In this document: positions 24,775-31,976 of the stretch, piece by piece
Numbering within the stretch: the stretch's first letter is position 1
Layout of the letters: each line of letters opens with the position of its first letter
Assembly (NCBI RefSeq): GCF_041051975.1
Contig: NZ_CP163435.1
Span: 6,737,001-6,801,000, forward strand
DNA: 64,000 nucleotides
Source: Streptomyces sp. R21
GTDB lineage: Bacteria; Actinomycetota; Actinomycetes; Streptomycetales; Streptomycetaceae
Reading direction: 5' to 3'
Program-made: the position numbers and the translations under genes
Notes under the pieces: model-generated
What the model was told of the DNA's origin: nothing
What the model saw: the letters and a program-made list of their open reading frames with translations, nothing else
Databases searched by the model: none

Positions 24775-25436
24775 CGATCCGCGTCGTCCTGGCCGACGAC
24801 CAGCAGCTCATCCGCACCGCCCTGCGCATGGTCATCGCCGACATCGCCGACGTCGAGGTGGTCGGCGAGGCCGCGAACGGCGAGGAAGCCGTCCGCCTCG
24901 CCGAGCAACTCCGCCCCGACGTCGTCGTGATGGACATCCGCATGCCCGGCGTCGACGGCATCGAGGCGACGCGCCGCATCACGACGAGCGACAGGGGTCG
25001 TGACACCCACATCGTCGTCCTCACCACCTTCGACGACGACGATTACGTGTACGGCGCGCTGCGCGCGGGCGCCGCCGGTTTCCTCGTCAAGGACATGGCC
25101 CTCGACGACATCCTCGCCGCGATCCGCGTGGTCGCCGCCGGTGACGCCCTGATCGCCCCGAGCGTCACCCGCCGCCTCATCCAGGACTTCGCGGCAAGTC
25201 GCCCTGAACAGGCCCGCGCACGACGCCCGTTGGACGCCATCACGGAACGCGAGCGTGAGGTACTGACGTTGGTCGGCAGCGGCCTCTCCAACACGGAGAT
25301 AGCCGAACAGCTCTTCATCACCGTCGCCACGGCCAAGACATACCTGACCCGCCTGCTGGCCAAGCTGGACGCGCGGGACCGGGTGCAGCTGGTGATCATC
25401 GCCTACGAGGCGGGGTTGGTGTCGGTCACGAGGTGA
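24771..25436 (+). CDS. NarL/LuxR-type response regulator
   Basis: A 221-residue regulator: receiver with LADDQQ, phosphoacceptor Asp in VVMDIRMPGVDG (about residue 54), LTTFDDDDY and FLVKDMA. The LuxR domain is ITEREREVLTLVGSG with LSNTEIAEQLFI. It is coupled to the kinase gene by a 4-bp overlap. The likely target is the divergent ABC-2 operon. It is followed by the 2-kb repeat tract, where I see no clear terminator hairpin immediately after the stop. Confidence 0.93.
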   Translation: MTIRVVLADDQQLIRTALRMVIADIADVEVVGEAANGEEAVRLAEQLRPDVVVMDIRMPGVDGIEATRRITTSDRGRDTHIVVLTTFDDDDYVYGALRAGAAGFLVKDMALDDILAAIRVVAAGDALIAPSVTRRLIQDFAASRPEQARARRPLDAITEREREVLTLVGSGLSNTEIAEQLFITVATAKTYLTRLLAKLDARDRVQLVIIAYEAGLVSVTR

Positions 25437-25474
25437 CGGGGGGCACGCGGGGGAGCTTGGTGGCCCTGCCGTAC

Positions 25475-25680
25475 GCCCCGCTGCACTCCACCCTTGACTC
25501 GGGCCACTCCAGCACGGGTGAGGGGCGAGCGGGGCGGGCTGAGGGTGTGGGGGTGCCAGGTGGGCCAGAGCTCGGGTGGGGTGGGCAGTGAGCGGGGGTG
25601 GAGTGCGGTCGCGCAAAAGGGGCACACCGGGCCGGTCCAGTGGCGGACGGCGAGAGTGGGTGAGGCGCACGAGGGTGGGG
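25475..25680 (+). repeat. Diverged direct copy of the left repeat arm
   Basis: The segment has the same order of blocks as 25815-26015: CTCCACCCTTGACTCGGGCC, then CTCCAGCACGGG, then a GGGTGGGCTGGGCAGTG-like block, then ACACCGGGCCGG. It has many substitutions and small gaps. It looks like an older duplication lying outside the symmetrical element. Confidence 0.7.
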
Positions 25681-25730
25681 GTGGTGGACTGCTGTTGGGG
25701 GGTGGGGCGGTGTGGGCGCCCGGTCGGGAG

Positions 25731-25892
25731 GTGGCTGTGGGGTCCGCCCGCTTCTTGGCCAGTGTCGTGCTTCCGCGTCCCGAGTAAAGGGCGCTCCCTG
25801 CGGTCGCGTCGCCTGCGGCGATTCCGCTGCGCTCCACCCTTGACTCGGGCCGCTCCAGCACGGGGGAGAAGCGAGCGAGCGGCCCAGGGGTG
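25731..25892 (+). repeat. Left 162-bp inverted-repeat arm
   Basis: The reverse complement of 27235-27396, with four mismatches by my reading (about 97% identity). Three of them cluster around 25811-25819, in a small stem where GCCTGCGGC is opposed to GGCTACGCC. Block order includes GTGTCGTGCTTCCGCG, GAGTAAAGGGCGCTCCCTG and the CTCCACCCTTGACTCGGGCC motif. Confidence 0.9.
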
Positions 25893-25977
25893 AGGGGTCC
25901 CGGGTTGCCCAGCCCTCGGGTGGGCTGGGCAGTGGACCGGGGATGGGGGGCGCGATCGCGCGTCGGGGCACGCCGGG

Positions 25978-26275
25978 CCGGCTCAGCGGCACGCGGTGGG
26001 TGGGCGGTGCGCGGCCGACCGCCCGGGCACGCCGGGCACGGGATAGCGGCCGACGGCCGGTGGGTGGCGCGCGGTGGACCGTCCGGGCAGGCCGGGCGGG
26101 GCTTGGCGGCCGACGGCCGGTGGGTGGCGCGCGGTGGACCGTCCGGGCAGGCCGGGCCGGCTCAGCGGCTGATGGTGGATGGGTGGTTCGCGGTTGCCGC
26201 CCACCTGCACGCCGGGTCGGCTCAGCGACTTTCGGTGAGTGGGTGGTGCGCGGTGGACCGTCCGGGCAGGCCGGG
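25978..26275 (+). repeat. Five ~60-bp tandem repeats, left side
   Basis: Units end in GCACGCCGGG or GCAGGCCGGG at 26036, 26096, 26156, 26216 and 26275, giving periods of 59, 60, 60, 60 and 59 bp. Units 2 and 3 are nearly identical; units 1, 4 and 5 are diverged. Units are contiguous, without spacers. The segment 26005-26064 is perfectly complementary to 27061-27120. Confidence 0.88.
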
Positions 26276-26401
26276 CCGGCTTGGCGACGGACGGCAGGGC
26301 TCGTGGCTGATGACGGCACGGCTGTGGGCTGTGTGGCGGCAGGGGCTGACGGACACGGGGATCCACGTGCCGACGCCTGAGGCGTATGCCCTGCTGGGCT
26401 T

Positions 26402-26473
26402 CTGGAACATTTCGGCGGCCGCGGGGCAGATGCCCCCGGGTGTGTGCTGGAGCTGGGCGCCGAAATGTTCCAG
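26402..26473. repeat. Core hairpin 1
   Basis: Perfect 16-bp arms CTGGAACATTTCGGCG (26402-26417) and its complement at 26458-26473, enclosing 40 nt. The arms are distinctly less GC-rich than their surroundings. It could be an RNA structure or an operator pair. Confidence 0.75.
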
Positions 26474-26566
26474 TTGCCCATTGTGGTGTGGCTGCATGGC
26501 ATCGGAGGGGTTCATGTGACTCGGGAGGCACCGTGCTCTCGGCATCCCTAGCGCGCGAGGGCGAGC

Positions 26567-26610
26567 GGGCCAGGAGAGGCCGGGCCAGGGGAGGCCGGGC
26601 CAGGGGAGGG
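26567..26610 (+). repeat. 15-bp tandem repeat, three copies
   Basis: GGGCCAGGRGAGGCC at 26567-26581 and 26582-26596, followed by a third copy to 26610 lacking its last base. It sits close to the symmetry centre of the tract. Confidence 0.85.
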
Positions 26611-26645
26611 CCGTCGCCCGTGACCCGCATCTGCCACTCACCCCA

Positions 26646-26710
26646 GCCACCCGCTCCTGCCACCCGCCCCAGCCACCCGCCCCTGCCGCCCACCCTTGCC
26701 ACCCGTCCCT
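26646..26710 (+). repeat. 13-bp tandem repeat, five copies
   Basis: Consensus GCCACCCGCYCCW, starting at 26646, 26659, 26672, 26685 and 26698, all pyrimidine-rich on the + strand. A sixth partial unit begins at 26711. Confidence 0.85.
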
Positions 26711-26759
26711 GCCACTCGACGCCTCGCTGTCACAGCAGCACCATCCGTCGCGCTCGGTG

Positions 26760-26842
26760 GGTGATTGGCAGGTTTGGGACACCGGAACACGCGCAGGAAA
26801 CGAGTCTGCAAGCCAAGGCGAGGAACAAACCCGCCAATTACC
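26760..26842. repeat. Core hairpin 2
   Basis: 17-bp arms GGTGATTGGCAGGTTTG (26760-26776) and CAAACCCGCCAATTACC (26826-26842), two mismatches, enclosing 49 nt that is relatively AT-rich for this genome. Confidence 0.7.
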
Positions 26843-26879
26843 GCCCCGCGCCCGGCTCCGCCCAGTTCGCCGAGCCACC

Positions 26880-27165
26880 CACGCGCCGCACGCCGCCGAA
26901 CCATCCCGGCCTGCCCGCCCCTCCCCGCGTACCACCCACCGGCCGCCGGCGGTCGGCCGCTATCCCGTCCCCGGCGTGCCCGGGCGGTCGGCCGCGCACC
27001 TCGCCCACCGGCGGTCAGCCGCCGAGCCATCCCGGCCTGCCCACCTCTCCCCGCGCGCCACCCACCGGCCGTCGGCCGCTATCCCGTGCCCGGCGTGCCC
27101 GGGCGGTCGGCCGCGCACCGCCCACCCACCGCGTGCCGCTGAGCCGGCCCGGCGTGCTGGTGAAG
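26880..27165 (-). repeat. Inverted set of ~60-bp repeats, right side
   Basis: Read on the minus strand from 27165 inward, the units again end in CACGCCGGG or CAGGCCGGG, giving about five units that mirror the left set. On the + strand they also appear as two ~126-bp direct repeats beginning CCATCCCGGCCTGCCC at 26901 and 27027. Confidence 0.82.
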
Positions 27166-27234
27166 CGCGATTGCGCCCCCAAGCCCCGGCTCGCTTCTCA
27201 CCACGCCCGAGGACTGGCCTACTTGGGCCACCCC

Positions 27235-27396
27235 CACCCCTGGGCCGCTCGCTCGCTTCTCCCCCGTGCTGGAGCGGCCCGAGTCAAGGGTGGAGCGCAG
27301 CGGAATCGGCGTAGCCGACGCGACCGCAGGGAGCGCCCTTTACTCGGGACGCGGAAGCACGACACTGGCCAAGAAGCGGGCGGACCCCACGGCCAC
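27235..27396 (-). repeat. Right 162-bp inverted-repeat arm
   Basis: The inverse complement of 25731-25892, about 97% identical. It ends 22 bp before the DUF397 stop codon. I found no convincing flanking target duplication. Confidence 0.9.
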
Positions 27397-27418
27397 TTGA
27401 AGGCGTACAGAGGGGCAG

Positions 27419-27700
27419 CTAGCCCCTTACGGCTACGGCGCCGATGAACTCCGCCCAGGCGGGGGCCCCGATCATCAGCAGGGGCCCGTCCACCACCTTG
27501 CTGTCGCGGACGGGGACGACACCGGGGAGGCCGTCGGCTACTTCGACGCACTCGCCGCCGTTGTCGTCGCTGTAGCTGCTCTTGCGCCACTGGGCGGCGC
27601 CGATGAAGTCGTACGCGACCTCGACGCAGTCCTCCCCGCCGCTGCCGCCGCTGTAGCTGCTCTTGCGCCAGCGGGCGTTGCTCAGGTCGAACTCGCGCAT
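27419..27700 (-). CDS. DUF397 protein with duplicated WRKSSYS motif
   Basis: A 93-residue protein with two DUF397 N-terminal motifs: RWRKSSYSGGSGGEDCVEVA, then QWRKSSYSDDNGGECVEVAD. The usual DUF397 tail follows (VPVRDSK, then APAWAEFIGAV). The first copy is truncated, so this is an internal partial duplication. DUF397 proteins are small partners of WhiJ/Scr1-type XRE regulators in Streptomyces; the biochemical role is unknown. Its start lies inside the end of the regulator gene (19-bp overlap), so they are one operon. Confidence 0.9.
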   Translation of the reverse strand: MREFDLSNARWRKSSYSGGSGGEDCVEVAYDFIGAAQWRKSSYSDDNGGECVEVADGLPGVVPVRDSKVVDGPLLMIGAPAWAEFIGAVAVRG

Positions 27701-28524
27701 CGTCTGTGGTCCTCCGCCGCCGACTTGATAAGGGCCAGGGACGCCTCCGGCGACAACGCGGCGGCCCTGATGAGATCGTAAGACGCCTGGGCCCGCTTCA
27801 CCACTGCCGGTTCGTCCAGCAGATTCCCCGAAAGAACGGCCTCTGTATAGACAGTTGGCGGAGCGTCCTCGAACTCCATGAGCTTCATCATCTTGCCCAT
27901 CTCTCGGTGCGCCCCCGCCGCGAACGGCAACACCTGTAGCAGCACCTTGCGCTCTCGCATCAGCTCCGCAGTACGGTCCAGTTGGTGCGCCATGATCGCC
28001 GGGCCGCCGACAGGGATGCGTAGGGCGGCCTCATGCAGGACCACCCAATACACGGGCCCTGTAGCGTCGTTGAGGAGACGCTTCCGGTCCATGCGCCCCT
28101 TGAGTAGTTCCTCGATGTACTCGTCGGTGGCGAACGGATTGCTTGCCAGGAACACCGCTTGTGCGTACTCGCGTGTCTGGAGCAACCCCGGCACCACCGC
28201 AGGTGCATACTCGCAGATCTCCGTTGCCAGCCGCTCCAACTCCACCGCGTGCGCGAAGTACTCCGTATACGGTTGATCCTTGATGAGCTTTCGCCAAAGC
28301 CGCTCGAAAATACCGTCGGTTTGCAGGACGTCATCGATCCTCTGCGCTACATCCAACTGCGGCTTCCGAATAGCCTGTTCGAATTGCCCAATGTAGCCGC
28401 CCGACACAAAAACGCGAGAACCCAACTCGACCTGCGTGAGTCCCGCATCCTCTCGCCGCCGTTTCAGCTCCGCCCCGAAGAACTCCCAGGCCGCCTGCCG
28501 GGAACCGTTCGAACCATTGGCCAT
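27682..28524 (-). CDS. Scr1/WhiJ-type XRE regulator (HTH + DUF5753)
   Basis: A 280-residue protein. Residues ~10-70 form a helix-turn-helix (ELKRRREDAGLTQVELGSRV, then GYIGQFEQAIRKP). The rest is a DUF5753-like domain with the landmarks YFAHAVELERLATEICEYAP, VVPGLLQTREYAQAVF and YDLIRAAALSPEAS. XRE/DUF397 pairs are widespread in Streptomyces; some affect antibiotic production and development, and databases label the family as antitoxin-like. AGGGGGG lies 8 bp before ATG 28524. It is divergent from two small ORFs. Confidence 0.92.
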   Translation of the reverse strand: MANGSNGSRQAAWEFFGAELKRRREDAGLTQVELGSRVFVSGGYIGQFEQAIRKPQLDVAQRIDDVLQTDGIFERLWRKLIKDQPYTEYFAHAVELERLATEICEYAPAVVPGLLQTREYAQAVFLASNPFATDEYIEELLKGRMDRKRLLNDATGPVYWVVLHEAALRIPVGGPAIMAHQLDRTAELMRERKVLLQVLPFAAGAHREMGKMMKLMEFEDAPPTVYTEAVLSGNLLDEPAVVKRAQASYDLIRAAALSPEASLALIKSAAEDHRRCASST

Positions 28525-28565
28525 AAGCCAACCCCCCTGCACTGCCTCGCACTTGTAGAGGACAG

Positions 28566-28621
28566 ACTCCTGCCGAGTGTAGGCGCCGAGGGTCATGGTG
28601 GAGATGCGAAGAGTGAAACTC
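28566..28621. promoter_or_regulatory. Putative operator pair in the Scr1 divergent gap
   Basis: Two short inverted motifs, ACTC-N5-GAGT (28566-28578) and GAGT-GAA-ACTC (28611-28621), in the 116-bp gap between the regulator and the small ORF. Short, so chance cannot be excluded. Confidence 0.35.
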
Positions 28622-28640
28622 AAAAAGGAAGGGGAGCACG

Positions 28641-28868
28641 GTGACGGCAGAACGCGCACCACTCGGGGGACGACACTCGGCGCTCTGTGCCGAGGAGGCG
28701 GAGGAAATCGTGAAGGAATTGCGGGCGGCACTCGCGAAGGCCGGAATTAAGTTGCCGTCGCTGCGGATCGACCCGGCGAGTCTTGCGAGAGAGGCGCCCT
28801 GTCCGCGAGTGGAATTGGGCGGGTGTTCCGTCGACGTGGCGGCGAAGCTCGCGGCGGCGTTGCGGTGA
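28641..28868 (+). CDS. Small conserved-type hypothetical protein
   Basis: 75 residues from GTG 28641, with AAGGAAGGGGAG close upstream. The N-terminal half is an amphipathic helix (AEEAEEIVKELRAALAKAG), then LPSLRIDP, and a C-terminal helix (VDVAAKLAAAL) with two Cys (CPRVELGGC). No enzyme motif is present. Position opposite the Scr1/DUF397 pair and coupling to the next ORF suggest it belongs to the same regulatory locus. I do not recognise a named family. Confidence 0.7.
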   Translation: MTAERAPLGGRHSALCAEEAEEIVKELRAALAKAGIKLPSLRIDPASLAREAPCPRVELGGCSVDVAAKLAAALR

Positions 28869-29080
28869 AGCCGCCGATCAGTTCGTATGTGGTGGACACC
28901 CGTACGGGAAGGGTGGGAGTCGTCATGGGGCACGAGGGGCCGTACGTACAGCTGAGACCGTTCGGCGGCGGGCGGGAGTGGGACTGCGCACCGGAGGACG
29001 CGCGCAGGGCGACCCTGGCGGAACGGCTCAGCGCGGCTACGGCGTACGCCAACGCACGCAGCCGTGGTGAGGTGCCTTGA
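28865..29080 (+). CDS. Small hypothetical protein coupled to preceding ORF
   Basis: 71 residues from GTG 28865, overlapping the preceding stop (GTGA), hence translationally coupled. The sequence begins VKPPISSYVVDTRTGRVGVV and continues GHEGPYVQLRPFGGGREWDC, a compact beta-rich pattern, ending in a helix (LAERLSAATAYANARSR). Proteins of this type accompany WhiJ-like loci in Streptomyces as far as I recall. Function unknown. Confidence 0.7.
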   Translation: MKPPISSYVVDTRTGRVGVVMGHEGPYVQLRPFGGGREWDCAPEDARRATLAERLSAATAYANARSRGEVP

Positions 29081-29125
29081 CCGGGGCGGACCCCGGGCGA
29101 ACCGGGTGACGTAGGGTGCGGCCGC

Positions 29126-29734
29126 ATGGCGATATGGAACCGTCGTGGGCCGAAGGCCACGCGCAAATACCCCGTTCCGCTCACCATGCACCAGCTGTGG
29201 ATGGTGTCGCTGAGTGCGCCGGTGAGCCGGGACCGGGACGCGGCGCGGACGACCCTGTACCCCTTCACCCGCATCGATGACGACAAGGCCCGGCGGTGGC
29301 TGGCCGACCAGTGGGAGATCACCTCACGCGCGGAGCTGGTCGGCCGGCTCGACGACCTCGCGCGGAGCGGCTACCGGGCGCGGGCACGGCTGCGGCTCGG
29401 TGTGGAGCCGTTGGCCTGGGACGCGGGGCTGTACGTGGACATCTCGCGCAGGGGGTTCGCGTCGGGAATGCTCAGCGAGGCCGAGGCGTGGACCGCGCTG
29501 AAGAACATCGTGCCGGCGGTGGTGCGGTCGTACACCTCATGGAGGGAGTACGCCGAGCACTATCTGCTGGGGCGGATGGTGTGGCGGGACAATCTCCGGG
29601 GCACCCCGGACGCGCCCGCCCCGCAGGCCGTGTCCGACGCGCACCTGAAGTCCCTCCTCGATCCGGCGAACCGGGCCAGCCCCTGGAACCAGGCTCCCTG
29701 GGAAGCGATCAGCCGCCCCGACCACGCTCGCTGA
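29126..29734 (+). CDS. DUF1266 domain protein
   Basis: A 202-residue soluble protein. LAWDAGLYVDISRRGFASGM with LSEAEAWTALKNI and SWREYAEHYLLGR matches the DUF1266 core, in which a helical domain carries WDxxR...R.gy..g and E..W motifs. The N-terminal third contains DDDKARRWLADQWEI. DUF1266 proteins have no established activity. It lies 45 bp after the small ORF and 22 bp before recO, so it could be transcribed with either. Confidence 0.82.
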   Translation: MAIWNRRGPKATRKYPVPLTMHQLWMVSLSAPVSRDRDAARTTLYPFTRIDDDKARRWLADQWEITSRAELVGRLDDLARSGYRARARLRLGVEPLAWDAGLYVDISRRGFASGMLSEAEAWTALKNIVPAVVRSYTSWREYAEHYLLGRMVWRDNLRGTPDAPAPQAVSDAHLKSLLDPANRASPWNQAPWEAISRPDHAR

Positions 29735-29756
29735 ATCCGTACGCGAGAATGGCCCC

Positions 29757-30503
29757 ATGAGCCTGTTCCGTGACGACGGCGTCGTGCTGCGCACCCAGAA
29801 GCTGGGTGAGGCGGACCGGATCATCACTCTGCTCACCCGCGGTCACGGACGCGTACGTGCCGTAGCGCGTGGTGTGCGGCGGACCAAGTCGAAGTTCGGG
29901 GCGCGGCTCGAACCGTTCTCGCATGTGGACGTGCAGTTCTTCGCGCGGGGGAGTGAGCTGGTCGGGCGGGGGTTGCCGCTGTGCACGCAGAGCGAGACGA
30001 TCGCTCCGTACGGTGGCGGGATCGTGACCGACTACGCGCGGTACACGGCCGGGACGGCGATGCTGGAGACGGCCGAGCGGTTCACCGATCACGAGGGGGA
30101 GCCGGCCGTGCAGCAGTACCTGCTGCTGGTCGGCGGGCTGCGCACCCTCGCCCGCGGTGAGCACGAACCGCACCTCGTCCTCGACGCCTTCCTGCTGCGC
30201 TCCCTCGCCGTGAACGGCTACGCACCCAGCTTCAGCGCCTGCGCGAAGTGCGGTATGCCGGGACCGAATCGGTTCTTCTCGGTCGCCGCGGGAGGTTCCG
30301 TCTGCGCCGACTGCCGGGTGCCCGGCAGCGTCGTACCCTCGGCGGGGGCCCTCGAACTCCTCGGCGCGCTGCTGACGGGAGACTGGGAGACCGCGGACGC
30401 GTGCGAGCCGCGGTACGTCAGGGAGGGCAGCGGGCTGGTGTCGGCGTATCTGCACTGGCATCTGGAGCGCGGCCTGCGCTCCCTGCGTTACGTAGAGAAG
30501 TAG
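29757..30503 (+). CDS. recO: DNA repair protein RecO
   Basis: A 248-residue protein. The N-terminal OB fold begins FRDDGVVLRTQKLGEADRII, the RecO hallmark, with ARGVRRTKSKFGARLEPF after it. The C-terminal helical part carries four zinc Cys (CAKCGM near residue 161 and CADCR after VAAGGS). RecO helps RecR load RecA on SSB-coated DNA in recombinational repair. Synteny with uppS downstream is the usual Streptomyces order. Confidence 0.96.
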   Translation: MSLFRDDGVVLRTQKLGEADRIITLLTRGHGRVRAVARGVRRTKSKFGARLEPFSHVDVQFFARGSELVGRGLPLCTQSETIAPYGGGIVTDYARYTAGTAMLETAERFTDHEGEPAVQQYLLLVGGLRTLARGEHEPHLVLDAFLLRSLAVNGYAPSFSACAKCGMPGPNRFFSVAAGGSVCADCRVPGSVVPSAGALELLGALLTGDWETADACEPRYVREGSGLVSAYLHWHLERGLRSLRYVEK

Positions 30504-30584
30504 AGAACCGGCACCACGCACTTGTGCAAGGCCACGCACGCAAGAACAAGACCCACACGCAAGCAAGAGGGAGACGAGAAGCAC

Positions 30585-31436
30585 ATGGTCGTACGCGGGT
30601 TCCTGGGGCGCCAGCGCCGCGAGTACCGGACGCCGGAGCCGCACCCGTCGGGCGCCCGCGCGCCGAAGCTCCCGGGTGAGCTGATTCCCAACCATGTGGC
30701 GATCGTCATGGACGGCAACGGGCGCTGGGCCAAGGAGCGCGGGCTGCCGCGCACCGAGGGGCACAAGGTCGGCGCCGAGCGCGTGCTCGACGTACTGCAG
30801 GGCGCGATCGAGATGGGCGTCGGCGCCATCTCGCTGTACGCGTTCTCCACCGAGAACTGGAAGCGCTCGCCCGACGAGGTCCGCTTCCTGATGAACTTCA
30901 ACCGGGACTTCATCCGCAAGACCCGCGACCAGCTCGACGAACTCGGTATCCGGGTGCGCTGGGTGGGCCGGATGCCCAAGCTGTGGAAGTCGGTCGCCAA
31001 GGAGCTCCAGATCGCTCAGGAGCAGACCAAGGACAACAGCAAGCTCACGCTGTACTTCTGCATGAACTACGGCGGCCGTGCCGAGATCGCGGACGCGGCC
31101 CTCGCCCTCGCGGAGGACGTGAAGGCCGGTCGGCTCGACCCGTCGAAGGTCAACGAGAAGACGTTCGCGAAGTACCTCTACTACCCGGACATGCCGGACG
31201 TGGACCTCTTCCTGCGGCCCAGCGGTGAGCAGCGCACCTCCAACTACCTTCTCTGGCAGAGCGCTTATGCCGAGATGGTCTTCCAGGACGTGCTGTGGCC
31301 CGACTTCGACCGCCGTGATCTGTGGCGCGCCTGCGTCGAGTTCGCCCAGCGCGACCGCCGCTTCGGCGGCGCCGTCCCGAACGAGAAGCTCCTGGAGATG
31401 GAGCAGGCGATGAAGGGCCGGCCCGAGGAGGGCTGA
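30585..31436 (+). CDS. uppS: Isoprenyl transferase (undecaprenyl diphosphate synthase family)
   Basis: A 283-residue cis-prenyltransferase making the polyprenyl carrier for cell-wall synthesis. HVAIVMDGNGRWAKERGLPR near residue 40 contains the catalytic Asp and pyrophosphate-binding residues. YAFSTENWKRS follows, and DLFLRPSGEQRTSNYLLWQ near the C-terminus binds IPP. A ~35-residue basic N-terminal extension is common in actinobacteria. ATG 30585 is preceded by GAGGGAGACGAGAAG. Confidence 0.96.
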   Translation: MVVRGFLGRQRREYRTPEPHPSGARAPKLPGELIPNHVAIVMDGNGRWAKERGLPRTEGHKVGAERVLDVLQGAIEMGVGAISLYAFSTENWKRSPDEVRFLMNFNRDFIRKTRDQLDELGIRVRWVGRMPKLWKSVAKELQIAQEQTKDNSKLTLYFCMNYGGRAEIADAALALAEDVKAGRLDPSKVNEKTFAKYLYYPDMPDVDLFLRPSGEQRTSNYLLWQSAYAEMVFQDVLWPDFDRRDLWRACVEFAQRDRRFGGAVPNEKLLEMEQAMKGRPEEG

Positions 31437-31442
31437 GATCAC

Positions 31443-31967
31443 ATGGCAATGGCCGACGGGGAGGCGGACAGCGTCGAGCTCGCGTACGTCGCCACGGCCC
31501 GGGAGTTCCGTGAGGCGTTCCGCGTCCACGCGAGCGCCTCGGCTGCCGGTCGCCTCGCCCGTCGGCTGCTGCTCGGCTCCGCCGGGCTCGGCGTCCTCGT
31601 CGGCGCGGTGCCCCTGTTCCTCGGGGGCACCGTCCGCCCGTTGGTCCTCGCCATGCCCGGCGCGGCCCTGCTCGGTCTGGTGGTCCTGCCGTGGCTGCAG
31701 GCCCGGTACTTCCACCGGCGGGCGGCGGCGCGGGGCGAGCACCGCACGGTCGTGGACTGGTGGGGTGTGACGGTCACGACCGACCGGGGCACCGACACGA
31801 TGACCCGCTGGGCCGAGGTGAACCGCTGCGCGGAGACGCCCCGCGCCTTCGTCCTCCTCGACCCGGCCTCGCCCGTGCCCGTCCTGCTGCCCAAGCGCGG
31901 CGCCCCCGCGGACGTGGCCAGGCTGCGGTCGGTCCTCGACCGCAACCTGACCCGGCACCGTGCGTGA
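31443..31967 (+). CDS. YcxB-like two-TM membrane protein (paralogue A)
   Basis: A 174-residue protein starting 6 bp after uppS. After ELAYVATAREFREAFRVH come two adjacent hydrophobic helices (residues ~45-90) joined by a short turn, then a soluble beta-rich domain (VVDWWGVTVTTDRGTDTMTRW). The C-terminus is LLPKRGAPADVARLRSVLDRN with LTR. This is the layout of YcxB-like proteins of unknown function. It shares both ends (ELAY... and LPKRG...LDRNLTR) with the protein at 34622, so the two are tandem paralogues. Confidence 0.8.
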   Translation: MAMADGEADSVELAYVATAREFREAFRVHASASAAGRLARRLLLGSAGLGVLVGAVPLFLGGTVRPLVLAMPGAALLGLVVLPWLQARYFHRRAAARGEHRTVVDWWGVTVTTDRGTDTMTRWAEVNRCAETPRAFVLLDPASPVPVLLPKRGAPADVARLRSVLDRNLTRHRA

Positions 31968-31976
31968 ACTACCTCG

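Larger units (their letters stand above)
25437..27418. other. 2-kb repeat-built intergenic tract without a convincing gene
   Basis: Nearly 2 kb between the response-regulator stop and the DUF397 gene stop. Open frames exist on both strands, but they read through tandem repeats whose units are 59 or 60 bp, so the frame is not kept. They share no recognisable family and look like products of GC-rich stop-free DNA. The tract has mirror symmetry about a centre near 26,560: outer 162-bp arms, tandem ~60-bp units in opposite orientation, and an asymmetric core with short tandem repeats and hairpins. Components are listed separately. Confidence 0.85.

Noticed and set aside
25978..26275. CRISPR-like array
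   Set aside because: The ~60-bp units are contiguous with no unique spacers, and no cas gene is present.
25890..26519. Plus-strand 209-residue frame with GRWVARGGPSGQAG repeats as a repeat protein
   Set aside because: Unit lengths of 59 and 60 bp break the reading frame, there is no start signal, and the mirrored copy on the other side would encode unrelated peptides.
26222..26935. Minus-strand 237-residue frame in the same tract
   Set aside because: Trp/Gly/Pro-rich composition and overlap of short tandem repeats; no Shine-Dalgarno site and no family resemblance.
25731..27396. Insertion sequence with transposase
   Set aside because: Long inverted ends exist, but no DDE or HUH motifs are encoded inside, and I found no convincing target-site duplication.
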